In this document: positions 35,106 through 45,079 of the stretch, piece after piece
How the letters are laid out: each line of letters starts with the position of its first letter
How positions within the stretch are numbered: position 1 is the stretch's first letter
NCBI GenBank assembly: GCA_052034585.1
Contig: JBPOIJ010000005.1
Span: 1 to 64,000 of the forward strand
From: Xiheimicrobium sp052034585
GTDB taxonomy: Bacteria; Myxococcota; Myxococcia; Myxococcales; Myxococcaceae
Length of the DNA: 64,000 bases
Direction: 5' to 3'
The notes under the pieces: generated by a model
What the model saw: the letters and a program-made list of their open reading frames with translations, nothing else
What the model was told of the DNA's origin: nothing
The model's database searches: none
Translations under genes and position numbers: made by a program

Positions 35106-35322
35106 GGTGGGAGTCTACGCGAGCCCAGGGCCATTCGACACCGCCCGCGCGTCTGGGGAAGCCAGCGCCGCCCTCGTCGCTGACCCCCTTTCGAGCGCGT
35201 GCCCGGCGACCAGAAAGTGCGTGATCTGGCGACGCACTCTGCTGAAGTCCAGCGCGTCAGGGCCGCAGCACGCAGGCCTTGCCTCCTGGAACTTCCCAGC
35301 TGCCTCACGCGTCGAGGATTTC

Positions 35323-38205
35323 ATGTCCCGTCTCTGCCTGCTGATCGTCGGGTTGGCGCTCCCAGCCCTCGCGGAAGAAGCGCCGCTCTCGCTCACCGCC
35401 TCCGATGGAACCGGCCTCAAGCTGGTGAAGCTCCAGGCGCGCGGCGTGGTGATGGACCCGCTCGCGTTCACCGAGCTGACCCTCTCGTTCCAGAACCCGC
35501 TCGACCGGGTCCTCGAAGGCCAGTTCAAGGTGACGCTCCCGCCGGGCGCGACGGTGAGCCGGTTCGCGATGAAGCTCGACGGGCGGTGGCAAGAAGGCGA
35601 GGTCGTCGAACGTCAGGCGGCGCGGCGGGCGTACGAAGACTTCCTCCACCGGCGGCAGGACCCGGCGCTGCTCGAGCAGAGCGGCGGCAACGAGTTCACC
35701 GCGAAGGTGTTCCCGATTCCGGCGAAGGGCGTGAAGGAGGTCGTGCTCTCGTATTCTCACGAGCTCACCCAGCTCTCCGACGCGTACGTGGTGCCGCTGA
35801 AGGGCCTCCCGCAGGTCGCTGAGCTCGACGTGCGCGTGTCTGGGGTGGCCGGAGAGGGCGTGCTCACCGGCAAGGGCCTCGTGCCCAGCGCGGACTTCGT
35901 GGCGCAGCCCAAACGAAACCAGAGCGGCGCGCGGTCGGGCGAGCTCGTCGTCGCCCGGCTCGTTCCAGTGGCGACCGGCGCCTCGGAGCCCATCTCCCAG
36001 CTCACCGTCTTGGTCGACTCTTCGGGCAGCCGCGCGCTCGGGTGGAACCAGCAGACCGCGCTGGTGAGAGACGTCATCGCCAAGCTGCCGGCGGCCACGG
36101 TGAACGTGCTCGCGTTCGATCAAGAGGTGGCGCCGATCTACTCGGGGCCAGCCGCTGGCTTCGGAGAGGCGCAGCTCAAGCACCTCCGCGCGCGGCGGGC
36201 GCTCGGGGCTTCGAACGTCGAGCTCGCGCTCAAGGCCGTGCAGGCGAAGCCGACCGCGCGGGTGGTGATCGTCGGCGATGGGGTCTTCACCGCCGGAGCG
36301 ACCGAGGGGCCCAACCTCACTGCGGCGGTGCTCAAGCTCAAGGCGGCCGGGGTGAAGCGCCTCGACGCCGTGGCGGTGGGTGGGCTGCGTGACGGCGCGG
36401 CGCTCTCGCGGTTGATCACCGGCTCGCTCGAGAAGGACGGCGCGGTGATCGACGGAGATCTCGGCGCGACCGAGGTCGCCCGCCGACTGTCACTCGAGAC
36501 GCGCTCGAAGCTCGAGGTGAAGGTCGAGGGCGCGACCGCCTTCTGGCCGACGAGCCTCGCGGGGCTGCAGGCCGGAGACGCCACCCTCGTCTACGCGCAG
36601 CTGCCCAAGGGCGCCTCGTTCAAGGCCGTCATCGGTGGAAAGCCGTTCGCCATGCCCGACGGCCAGCTCGCCAGCGTCGACGGGGCGCTCCTCGAGCGTG
36701 CGTGGGCGAAGGCGCGCATCGCCTCACTGGAAGCGAAGCTCGATCAAGCCGACGGGCCGCCCCAGCGCGCCGCGCTCAAGAAGCAGATCGTCGAGCTGTC
36801 GACGAAGAGCCGCGTCCTCTGCTCGCTCACCGCGCTCTTGGTGCTCGAGACCGAGGCAGACTACGCGCGCTTCAACATCGACCGCCGGGCGCTCGCCGAC
36901 CTCCTCACCGTGGAGAACGGCCAGGTGAAGCGCCTCGCCCGCTCGGCCGACAGCGTCGTCGTCGCCGTCGTCGCGAAGCCGCCCGAGAAGCAGCTGAAGA
37001 ACGAGGCGCTGAAGAGCGAGGCGAAGGCGAAGCGAAAGCTCGATGAGGCGGACAACGACAAGAGCGGAGAGGACCAGAACGCGTCGGCCGCCGAGCCCGA
37101 GAAGGTCGTCGAAGAAGCGAAGAAGGAAGCGGCGGACGAGGAGCGCGAGGCGCCCAAGCCGGTGGCAGCGCGGGACTCGACGAGGAACGTTCCGGCTGCA
37201 CCGCCGCCGCCACCGCCCCCGGCCGCCGAGCCGGCTCCAGCAGGCGTCGCCGCCGCGCGTCGCTCACGAGACGAGGGGCCTCCCAAGGGCGTCGACCCCT
37301 ACACCGGCAAGTTCAAGCAGGTGATGGACGGGCTCAAGACGAACAAGGGCGCGGCGCTCGCGCTCGCCTCCGGCTGGCACGAGGAAGCCCCCGGCGATCT
37401 CCTCGCGCTCGTCGCGATGGGCGAGGCCCTCGAGGCGAACGGAGACCTGCCGACGGCCGCCCGTGCGTACGGGTCGATCATCGATCTCTTCCCGGCGCGC
37501 GCCGATCTCCGCCGCTTCGCCGGCATTCGGCTCGAGCGCCTCGCCGCGGCGCAGGAGCTCGTCCTCGACACCTTCGCCAAGGCCGCCGATCAGCGCGCCG
37601 ATCACCCCGCGAGCCACCGGCTGCTCGCGTTCTCGTTGGTGCGCTCGGGCAAGTACGAGCAGGCCTTCGCGGCGATCGCCCGTGGCCTCAAGCAGGAGTA
37701 CCCGTCTGGCCGCTTCGCCGGCGTCGACCGCATCTTGCGCGAGGACGCAGGGCTCATCGCCGCCGCGTGGAAGAAGGCCGAGCCAGCGAGGAAGAGCGAG
37801 ATCGACGCCAAGCTCTCGGCCATCGGCGGGACGGCGGAGACCGCGCCCTCGCTCCGCTTCGTCTTGAACTGGGAGACGGACTCGAACGACGTCGACTTCC
37901 ACATCACCGACGGGAAGGGCGGTCACGCGTTCTACTCGAACAAGGTGCTGCCCTCGGGCGGCGAGCTCTACGCCGACGTCACCACCGGCTACGGGCCCGA
38001 GTGCTTCACCATTCGGCGCCCGAAGGGCAAGCGCGCGGAGCCCTACACGCTGCAGGCGCACTACTACTCCATCGGGCCCATGGGCGCGGGCATGGGGAAG
38101 CTGGAGATCATCGAGCACGACGGCGCGGGTGGGCTCACCTTCGAGCAGCGGCCGTACGTGGTGATGGTGAACTCGGCGTTCGTCGACCTCGGCGTCGTGA
38201 AGTGA
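35323..38205 (+). CDS. Secreted VIT/vWA/TPR protein with DUF2135-like C-terminus
   Basis: 960 residues from ATG 35323 with signal peptide to A-L-A-E. Order: VIT domain (about 25-165, with V-x-R-x-A-R-R-A-Y-E-D-F), vWA domain (about 210-420) with a MIDAS-like D-S-S-G-S, a hydrophobic and coiled region (about 450-560), a charged Lys/Glu/Ala and Pro-rich linker (about 565-650), TPR-like helices (about 670-820), and a C-terminal beta domain with D-S-N-D-V-D-F-H-I, the DUF2135 pattern. VIT/vWA proteins are extracellular and bind or shape envelope complexes. The combination with TPR and DUF2135 is known in Bacteroidetes and myxobacteria, without a tested function. No neighbour suggests a partner. 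Confidence 0.8.
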   Translation: MSRLCLLIVGLALPALAEEAPLSLTASDGTGLKLVKLQARGVVMDPLAFTELTLSFQNPLDRVLEGQFKVTLPPGATVSRFAMKLDGRWQEGEVVERQAARRAYEDFLHRRQDPALLEQSGGNEFTAKVFPIPAKGVKEVVLSYSHELTQLSDAYVVPLKGLPQVAELDVRVSGVAGEGVLTGKGLVPSADFVAQPKRNQSGARSGELVVARLVPVATGASEPISQLTVLVDSSGSRALGWNQQTALVRDVIAKLPAATVNVLAFDQEVAPIYSGPAAGFGEAQLKHLRARRALGASNVELALKAVQAKPTARVVIVGDGVFTAGATEGPNLTAAVLKLKAAGVKRLDAVAVGGLRDGAALSRLITGSLEKDGAVIDGDLGATEVARRLSLETRSKLEVKVEGATAFWPTSLAGLQAGDATLVYAQLPKGASFKAVIGGKPFAMPDGQLASVDGALLERAWAKARIASLEAKLDQADGPPQRAALKKQIVELSTKSRVLCSLTALLVLETEADYARFNIDRRALADLLTVENGQVKRLARSADSVVVAVVAKPPEKQLKNEALKSEAKAKRKLDEADNDKSGEDQNASAAEPEKVVEEAKKEAADEEREAPKPVAARDSTRNVPAAPPPPPPPAAEPAPAGVAAARRSRDEGPPKGVDPYTGKFKQVMDGLKTNKGAALALASGWHEEAPGDLLALVAMGEALEANGDLPTAARAYGSIIDLFPARADLRRFAGIRLERLAAAQELVLDTFAKAADQRADHPASHRLLAFSLVRSGKYEQAFAAIARGLKQEYPSGRFAGVDRILREDAGLIAAAWKKAEPARKSEIDAKLSAIGGTAETAPSLRFVLNWETDSNDVDFHITDGKGGHAFYSNKVLPSGGELYADVTTGYGPECFTIRRPKGKRAEPYTLQAHYYSIGPMGAGMGKLEIIEHDGAGGLTFEQRPYVVMVNSAFVDLGVVK

Positions 38206-38208
38206 ACT

Positions 38209-39909
38209 TCACTTCGTCGACCGGAGCGCCCACCCGACGACGAGCGCGCCGCCGACGAAGGCCGCCACGAAGGGAATCGCCTCGTGGCGCGGCCCGAGGA
38301 GCAGCTTGCCGACGCTGAAGAGGGCTCCGTAGACGAGAGCGATTCCACCGAGCCACGCCGCCACCATGCGCGGTCCGCCTTCGAGCGGTGCACCCGGAGC
38401 GATGCGCTGCCACCCTGGACCGCCCGGGCGCGTTCGCTCGTGAAACGCCTCGAGGTGCGCCTGTGGCTCGGGTCGAGTGAGGAAGGTGACGGTCACCCAG
38501 CCGATGGTGGTGATCGCGGTGTTGGCCACCATGAGCGCGGCGCCGTCGATGGAGTCGGCCGGGTCGAACAGCCCCGATGCGGTGAGGGCGACGAAGCTCA
38601 CCAGCGAGAAGCCCATCGCGCTGATCTCCGACCAGGCGTTGACGCGCCACCAGTACCAGCGCAGCAGGTAGACCGGGCCCGTGCCTGCGCCGAGCGCGAT
38701 GAGGATGCGCCAGGCCGCGTCGACCGAGCCCGCGCGGTGGAGGAGCCAGGTCGAGCCCGCCGAGAGCACGAAGATGACGGCGGTGGTGAGGCGAGACCAG
38801 CGCACGAGCAGGCGCTCCGGCAGCGAGGTGAAGCGCGCCACCACGTCGTTCACCACGTAGGACGCGCCCCAGTTGAGCTGCGTCGACAACGTGCTCATGT
38901 AGGCCGCGGCGAACGAGGCGAGCAGCAGGCCCTTGAGGCCGGCCGGCAACAGCCCAATCGCCTTCACGAAGCCGACGCCGGGGTCGGACAGGCCGGGGTA
39001 GAGCAGACCGGCGGCGAGCGCGGTGAGAATCCACGGCCACGGGCGTACCGCGTAGTGCGCGACGGTGAACCAGAGCGTCGCCAGCATGCCGTCACGTTCG
39101 GAGCGCGAGGCGAAGATGCGCTGCGCGACGTAGCCTCCGCCGCCTGGCTCGGAGCCCGGGTACCAGCTCGCCCACCACTGCACCGCCAGATACGAGAGCA
39201 GCACCGTCACCGGCATCCACGTCGTGTCCGAGGGAAACAGCTCGAGGGACCGCGGGGGCGTCTTGGCCACGAGCGCGTCGAGCCCGCCCACCGCGTCGAC
39301 CGCGTACACCGCGAGCACCACGCAGCCGCCCATCGCGAGGAGGAACTGGAAGAAGTCCGTCACCACCACCCCCCACAAGCCCGACAGCGAGGAATAGACG
39401 ACGGTGAGCGCGAAGAGCCCCAGCATGCCGAGGAACGGGTCGACGCCGAGCATCGTCTCGAGCACCTTCACCATCGCCAGGTTCACCCAGCCGATGATGA
39501 TGAGGTTGATGGGCACCGCGAGGTACAGCGCGCGGAAGCCTCGCAGCAGCGCCGCCGGCCGGCCCGCGTAGCGAAGCTCGGTCAGCTCGGCGTCGGTCTT
39601 CACTCCGGCGCGCTGCCAGAGCCGGGCGTAGAAGAAGACCGTCAGCATTCCGCCGGCGACCATGTTCCACCACACCCAGTTGCCGGCGATGCCGTGCTCG
39701 GCGACGAGGCCGGTGACGGCGAGGGGCGTGTCGGCCGCGAAGGTGGTGGCGACCATCGAGGTGCCCGAGAGCCACCAGGGCAACGAGCGGCCGGCGGTGA
39801 AGAACTCGGTGAGCGAGGTGCTGGCGCGGCGGGTGAACAGCAGGCCCACCACCGAGGTGGCGACGAAGAAGGCCACCACCACCACCCAGTCGAGGAGCGT
39901 GAGCGTCAC
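38209..39909 (-). CDS. Sodium:solute symporter (SSS family)
   Basis: 566 residues with 13-14 hydrophobic helices, the normal size for SSS carriers. Recognisable are T-T-F-A-A-D-T-P-L near 55-63 (sodium/substrate site region of helix 1), the G-R-S-L-P-W-W-L-S-G-T segment, and later S-T-L-S-T-Q-L-N-W-G-A-S-Y, where the helix-8 Ser/Thr of the sodium site is expected. It imports a small solute with Na+; substrate (sugar, proline, organic acid) cannot be told. The stop is 3 bp from the stop of the convergent vWA protein, leaving no room for a shared terminator. It is divergent from a histidine kinase gene. Confidence 0.9.
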   Translation of the reverse strand: MTLTLLDWVVVVAFFVATSVVGLLFTRRASTSLTEFFTAGRSLPWWLSGTSMVATTFAADTPLAVTGLVAEHGIAGNWVWWNMVAGGMLTVFFYARLWQRAGVKTDAELTELRYAGRPAALLRGFRALYLAVPINLIIIGWVNLAMVKVLETMLGVDPFLGMLGLFALTVVYSSLSGLWGVVVTDFFQFLLAMGGCVVLAVYAVDAVGGLDALVAKTPPRSLELFPSDTTWMPVTVLLSYLAVQWWASWYPGSEPGGGGYVAQRIFASRSERDGMLATLWFTVAHYAVRPWPWILTALAAGLLYPGLSDPGVGFVKAIGLLPAGLKGLLLASFAAAYMSTLSTQLNWGASYVVNDVVARFTSLPERLLVRWSRLTTAVIFVLSAGSTWLLHRAGSVDAAWRILIALGAGTGPVYLLRWYWWRVNAWSEISAMGFSLVSFVALTASGLFDPADSIDGAALMVANTAITTIGWVTVTFLTRPEPQAHLEAFHERTRPGGPGWQRIAPGAPLEGGPRMVAAWLGGIALVYGALFSVGKLLLGPRHEAIPFVAAFVGGALVVGWALRSTK

Positions 39910-40052
39910 CGGCGGGTGCTTACTCCGCGTTTCGCCCCGCGACGGTCGAGAAGCGTCATGTTCCTGACGCTGCCGATGAGGCTCGGCGCCGATTGAGTCG
40001 GGTTGATCAGCTCGTGACGAGAGTCAGCCAGCGCGCCGCCCTGCGCTGCGGC

Positions 40053-40058
40053 TACAAT
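40053..40058 (+). promoter_or_regulatory. Possible -10 element tacaat
   Basis: TACAAT ends 8 bp before the GTG start of the histidine kinase. Spacing would place transcription at or one base from the start codon, i.e. a leaderless message. No good -35 is seen. Confidence 0.3.
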
Positions 40059-40066
40059 GGGAGTCA

Positions 40067-41617
<1,551 letters not shown>

Positions 41618-41663
41618 GCTTCGCTGGTGACCTCCCGAGGGCGCGGTGCTTTGAAGGGGCGCG

Positions 41664-43052
41664 ATGGCTCGCTCGGCGCACAGCCACCACCGGCTCGAAA
41701 TCGAAGGCGTCATCGACACCGCCGCGGACCTCGCCCGGCGCGTGAAGGCCGAGCTCCCCTCGCACGAAGGGCTGATTCGCTGCTCGGCGGCCATCGAGCA
41801 CGCGGTTCGAAACGCGCAGGTCGTCGCGGTGCGAATGAAGCGGCCCTTGAGCCTCCATCGCCTGCCCGTGGTCTTCCTCGCCCTCGCGCTCCTCGCCCTC
41901 TGCGGCTGGACCTACGTGAGCTTCTTTCGGGTCAGCGGGCTCACCCTCGCGCTGCCCGACCGCGACGCCGCCGAGCTGAAGGACACGCTCAAGAGCGATC
42001 CCCGGTTGTCGGTCGAGGTGGTGGAGGTGGCTGGCAGCCGCGAAGCCGCGACCCTCGTCGCCACCGGTCAAGTCGATCTCGCCTTCGTCCAGGGCGGCAT
42101 TCCGGTGCCGCCGGTGCTCGCGCGCGCCGAGCTGCCCAGCCGCGAGGTGGTGCTGCTCTTCCTCCGGCCGGGTGTCCCGTCGCTCGCCGATGCGCGGGTC
42201 GTGCTCACCTCGACCGAAGGAGAAGGAAGCCACTCGGTCTTGCTCGAGGTGCTCAGGGCGACCCAGGCGCCGACGTTGCCGCTCGTTCGCCACGAGTGGA
42301 GCGCCCTCACCAAGGAGGGCGACGCCTCGGTGCCCGCCGACCTCGACGCCGTCTTCGTGGTGAAGGACCCCTCGGACGAGAAGACGATTCGCGCGGTGCG
42401 CCGCCTGGTGGCCGCCGGCTTCGAGCTCTCCGACGTGCCGATCGGGGCCATCTCGAAGCGGCTGCGCTACCTGCAGCGCACGACGGTCGAGCGTGGGTGG
42501 CTGTCGGCCTCTCCGCCGGTGCCCGAGCGCGCGGTGCCGAGCTGGTCGGTGGCGACGTACCTCGTGGCGCGCGACGGCCTCACTCCCCGCCTGCTCGCCC
42601 AGGCCTCACGGGTGGTGCAGCCGGTGCGCAACCTCTCCGAGGCGGGCGTGGCTCCGTCGACGACGATGACGAGCGAGGTGCTCCAGGGCGTCGACGCGTT
42701 CTTCAGCATTCTCATCAACATCGGGCTCGGCTTCCTCGCCCTGCTCGGGCTCGACGCCTGGGCCTACCGAAAGCAGTTTCACGAGCTCAACTCCCTGGTG
42801 AGCGTGCTGAGCCAGCTCCAGTCGAACAAAGACGTCTTGGCCGTCAAGGACGACGCGATGCGGAAGGAGAACATGCACTACCTCTCGCTCGTCTCCGACC
42901 TCCTCGGGGTAGTGAGCCACATCAGCAGCTATTACACCCAGGAAAACTCGGCCCTGGTGTTCAACAATCTGTCCGACGTCATTCATGAACGCTGCAACTC
43001 GCTCAAATTGAACATTCAATTGAAGCTGTTGCAGTCGGCGATTCGAGAGTGA
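41664..43052 (+). CDS. Membrane-anchored TAXI-type solute-binding protein with cytoplasmic tail
   Basis: 462 residues. Residues 1-60 are cytoplasmic, helix 66-87 crosses the membrane, residues 90-340 form a periplasmic binding domain with V-D-L-A-F-V-Q-G-G-I near 133, the TAXI-family ligand-binding signature, and R-S-like region V-V-L-L-F-L-R-P-G. A second helix lies near 349-372, and the rest (about 375-462) is a cytoplasmic coiled-coil tail. No TRAP transporter membrane subunit gene is nearby, so it may act as a receptor rather than a carrier subunit. Its 3' end is AT-rich. It lies between a hybrid kinase and a DNA glycosylase gene, overlapping the latter by 4 bp. Confidence 0.72.
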   Translation: MARSAHSHHRLEIEGVIDTAADLARRVKAELPSHEGLIRCSAAIEHAVRNAQVVAVRMKRPLSLHRLPVVFLALALLALCGWTYVSFFRVSGLTLALPDRDAAELKDTLKSDPRLSVEVVEVAGSREAATLVATGQVDLAFVQGGIPVPPVLARAELPSREVVLLFLRPGVPSLADARVVLTSTEGEGSHSVLLEVLRATQAPTLPLVRHEWSALTKEGDASVPADLDAVFVVKDPSDEKTIRAVRRLVAAGFELSDVPIGAISKRLRYLQRTTVERGWLSASPPVPERAVPSWSVATYLVARDGLTPRLLAQASRVVQPVRNLSEAGVAPSTTMTSEVLQGVDAFFSILINIGLGFLALLGLDAWAYRKQFHELNSLVSVLSQLQSNKDVLAVKDDAMRKENMHYLSLVSDLLGVVSHISSYYTQENSALVFNNLSDVIHERCNSLKLNIQLKLLQSAIRE

Positions 43053-43591
43053 AGCCGCTCCCGCTCGAGTTCGCAGCGCGAGACACGGTGGAGGTGGCGA
43101 AGGATCTGCTCGGTCGCCTGCTCGTCCATCGGCGCGATCGCCGGCTCACCGTGGGGCGCATCGTCGAGACCGAGGCCTATCTGGGGCCGCACGATCTCGC
43201 CTGTCACAGCTCGAAGGGCCGCACGCGACGCACCGAGGTGATGTTCGGCGAACCCGGGCACGCGTATGTGTATTTGATTTACGGCATGTATCATTGTGTG
43301 AACGTCGTCACGGGTGGCGGCGCGGCCGTGTTGATCCGGGCCGTCGAGCCGGTGGAAGGGTTTGGCGCGGGCGGTCGCGGCGATGGGCCAGGTCGGCTCA
43401 CCAAGGCGATGGGGCTCGATCGCACGCACGATGGGTTGCCGCTCGACCGGGCTCCGCTGTTCCTCGCCGAGGGCGCTGCGGTTCGCCGAATCGGGAGCAG
43501 CGCTCGCATCGGCGTCGACTACGCCGGGCCGGTCTGGTCGAGGCGTCGCTTGCGGTTCTTCGACGCGACGTCCGAGCACGTCTCGCGGTGA
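43049..43591 (+). CDS. AAG/MPG-family DNA-3-methyladenine glycosylase
   Basis: 180 residues, GTG start overlapping the stop of the preceding gene. The family pattern is complete: A-x-D-L-L-G-R-L-L-V, the catalytic Glu in I-V-E-T-E-A-Y-L-G-P, C-H-S-S-K-G-R-T-R-R, the lesion-flipping Tyr in Y-V-Y-L-I-Y-G-M-Y-H-C-V-N-V, V-L-I-R-A-V-E-P, and a G-P-G-R-L-T-K-A segment. It removes alkylated bases such as 3-methyladenine and hypoxanthine from DNA. The stretch coding for residues about 70-86 uses many A/T-ending codons, unlike the rest of the window. Confidence 0.95.
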   Translation: MKPLPLEFAARDTVEVAKDLLGRLLVHRRDRRLTVGRIVETEAYLGPHDLACHSSKGRTRRTEVMFGEPGHAYVYLIYGMYHCVNVVTGGGAAVLIRAVEPVEGFGAGGRGDGPGRLTKAMGLDRTHDGLPLDRAPLFLAEGAAVRRIGSSARIGVDYAGPVWSRRRLRFFDATSEHVSR

Positions 43592-43633
43592 AGCTCCCTC
43601 GACAGTGACGAGAAGCCCGTGCAGGAAGGCACC

Positions 43634-44176
43634 ATGACTCGTGCGCTCTCGCTCTGTCTCTGGCTCGCTCCGCTCGTCGCCGCCGCGCAATCGCAGTGGA
43701 GCGTCGTGCTCGTCGACCCCGGGCCGAACAAGATCCTCTGCATCAAGGAAGTGCGCGCCGCGACCGGCAAGGGCCTCAAGGACGCGAAGGACTTCGTCGA
43801 GGCGAAGATGCCGCAGGTCGTCCGTGAAGGCCTCTCGGAGGCCGAGGCGCGCGCGTTCGGCAAGGCGCTCGAAGGCGCGGGGGCGAAGGTCGAGGTCCGC
43901 TCGTCGGGTGCGGTGGTGGCGAAGGCCGACGGGGCTGCCGAGGCGCAGCGCACGACTGGCTTCGCGGTGAAGCTCGAGGCCTTCGGGGCGAGCAAGATTC
44001 AGTGCATCAAGGTCGTGAGGGACGCGACCGGGCTGGGCCTCGCGGAGACCAAGAAGCTCGTCGAGTCGGCGCCCATCGTGGTGAAGGAAGGGCTCACCAA
44101 GGCGCAGGCCGAGGTGCTCGCCAAGCAGCTCCTCGACGTGGGCGCGAAGGCCAGCCTCGTCGAGCCGAAACCCTGA
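43634..44176 (+). CDS. Exported protein made of two ribosomal L7/L12 C-terminal domains
   Basis: 180 residues from ATG 43634 (aggaagg upstream). Signal peptide 1-20 ending in V-A-A-A-Q. Two domains of about 68 residues follow. Each carries the L7/L12 CTD pattern: first K-I-L-C-I-K-E-V-R-A-A-T-G-K-G-L-K-D-A-K with V-V-R-E-G-L and G-A-K-V-E-V; second K-I-Q-C-I-K-V-V-R-D-A-T-G-L-G-L-A-E-T-K with V-V-K-E-G-L and G-A-K-A-S-L. The dimerisation domain and hinge of ribosomal L7/L12 are absent. L7/L12 CTDs bind translation factors in the cytoplasm, so an exported tandem copy has no obvious ribosomal role. The second copy is closer to true L12. Next gene starts 12 bp later. Confidence 0.8.
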   Translation: MTRALSLCLWLAPLVAAAQSQWSVVLVDPGPNKILCIKEVRAATGKGLKDAKDFVEAKMPQVVREGLSEAEARAFGKALEGAGAKVEVRSSGAVVAKADGAAEAQRTTGFAVKLEAFGASKIQCIKVVRDATGLGLAETKKLVESAPIVVKEGLTKAQAEVLAKQLLDVGAKASLVEPKP

Positions 44177-44188
44177 CGCGAGCTCACC

Positions 44189-45079
44189 ATGAACGTTCTG
44201 CGCACTCCCGACTCCCGGTTCGCCTCGTTGCCGGACTTCCCGTTCGCGCCGCGCTTCACCGACGTCGGTGGGCTGCGCATGGCGTGGGTCGAAGCGGGCG
44301 CTGCCTCGGGCAACGTCGTGCTCTGTCTCCACGGCGAGCCGAGCTGGAGCTTCCTCTACCGCAAGCTGCTGCCGCCCTTCGCCGCCGCGGGCTTTCGCGC
44401 CATCGCTCCCGACCTCATCGGCTTCGGCCGCTCCGACAAACCCTCGGAGCGCGACGACTACACCTATCAACGTCACCTCGATTGGCTCCGCGCCTTCCTC
44501 GAGACCGAGCGGCTCACCGGCATCACGCTGGTCTGTCAGGACTGGGGCGGGCTCCTCGGGCTCCGGCTCGCCACCGAGCTGCCGGACCGCTTCGACCGAA
44601 TCGTCGTGGCGAACACGTTCCTCCCGACGGGTGATCAGCCGATGCCCGAGGCGTTCTTCCGCTGGCAGAAGGCGTCGCAGTCGATGCCCGTCTTCGAGGT
44701 GAGCCGCATCGTCTCGAATGCGTGCAGCACGCCGCTCACCGACGCGGTGAAGGCGGCCTACGACGCGCCGTTCCCGGACGAGACCTTCAAGGCCGGCGCG
44801 CGGAAGTTCCCGTTGCTGGTCCCCTCGTCACCCGAGGACCCGCAGACGGTGCCCAACCGCACGGCGTGGGAGGTGCTCGGCGCGTGGACCAAGCCGTTTT
44901 TCACCGCGTTCTCCGACAACGACCCAATCACCCGCGGCGCCGATGCCATCTTCCAGGCCATCGTTCCGGGCGCGCAGGGCCGGCCGCACGTCACCCTCTC
45001 CGGTGGGCACTTCCTTCAAGAGGACTGCGGCGAGGCGCTCGCAAAGGTCGTCATCGACTTCATCCGCTCGACACCGTGA
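44189..45079 (+). CDS. Haloalkane dehalogenase (HLD-I-like alpha/beta hydrolase)
   Basis: 296 residues. H48-G-E50-P-S-W gives the oxyanion region; D118 in V-C-Q-D-W-G-G is the nucleophile, W119 a halide-stabilising residue; D243 in F-S-D-N-D-P is the expected acid and H274 in G-G-H-F-L-Q-E-D the base. Order and spacing match the HLD-I subfamily typified by DhlA and DppA (the latter from the myxobacterium Plesiocystis). These enzymes hydrolyse haloalkanes to alcohols. The sequence to the second halide Trp in the cap is uncertain (W-Q-K near 155). Its 3' end overlaps the convergent alkaline-ceramidase gene by 20 bp. Natural substrate is unknown for most such enzymes. Confidence 0.9.
   Translation: MNVLRTPDSRFASLPDFPFAPRFTDVGGLRMAWVEAGAASGNVVLCLHGEPSWSFLYRKLLPPFAAAGFRAIAPDLIGFGRSDKPSERDDYTYQRHLDWLRAFLETERLTGITLVCQDWGGLLGLRLATELPDRFDRIVVANTFLPTGDQPMPEAFFRWQKASQSMPVFEVSRIVSNACSTPLTDAVKAAYDAPFPDETFKAGARKFPLLVPSSPEDPQTVPNRTAWEVLGAWTKPFFTAFSDNDPITRGADAIFQAIVPGAQGRPHVTLSGGHFLQEDCGEALAKVVIDFIRSTP

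Noticed and set aside
34576..35322. In-frame upstream extension of the VIT/vWA protein
   Set aside because: The frame is open from 34576, but the signal peptide and Shine-Dalgarno-like gagga point to ATG 35323, and the extension overlaps two minus-strand genes.
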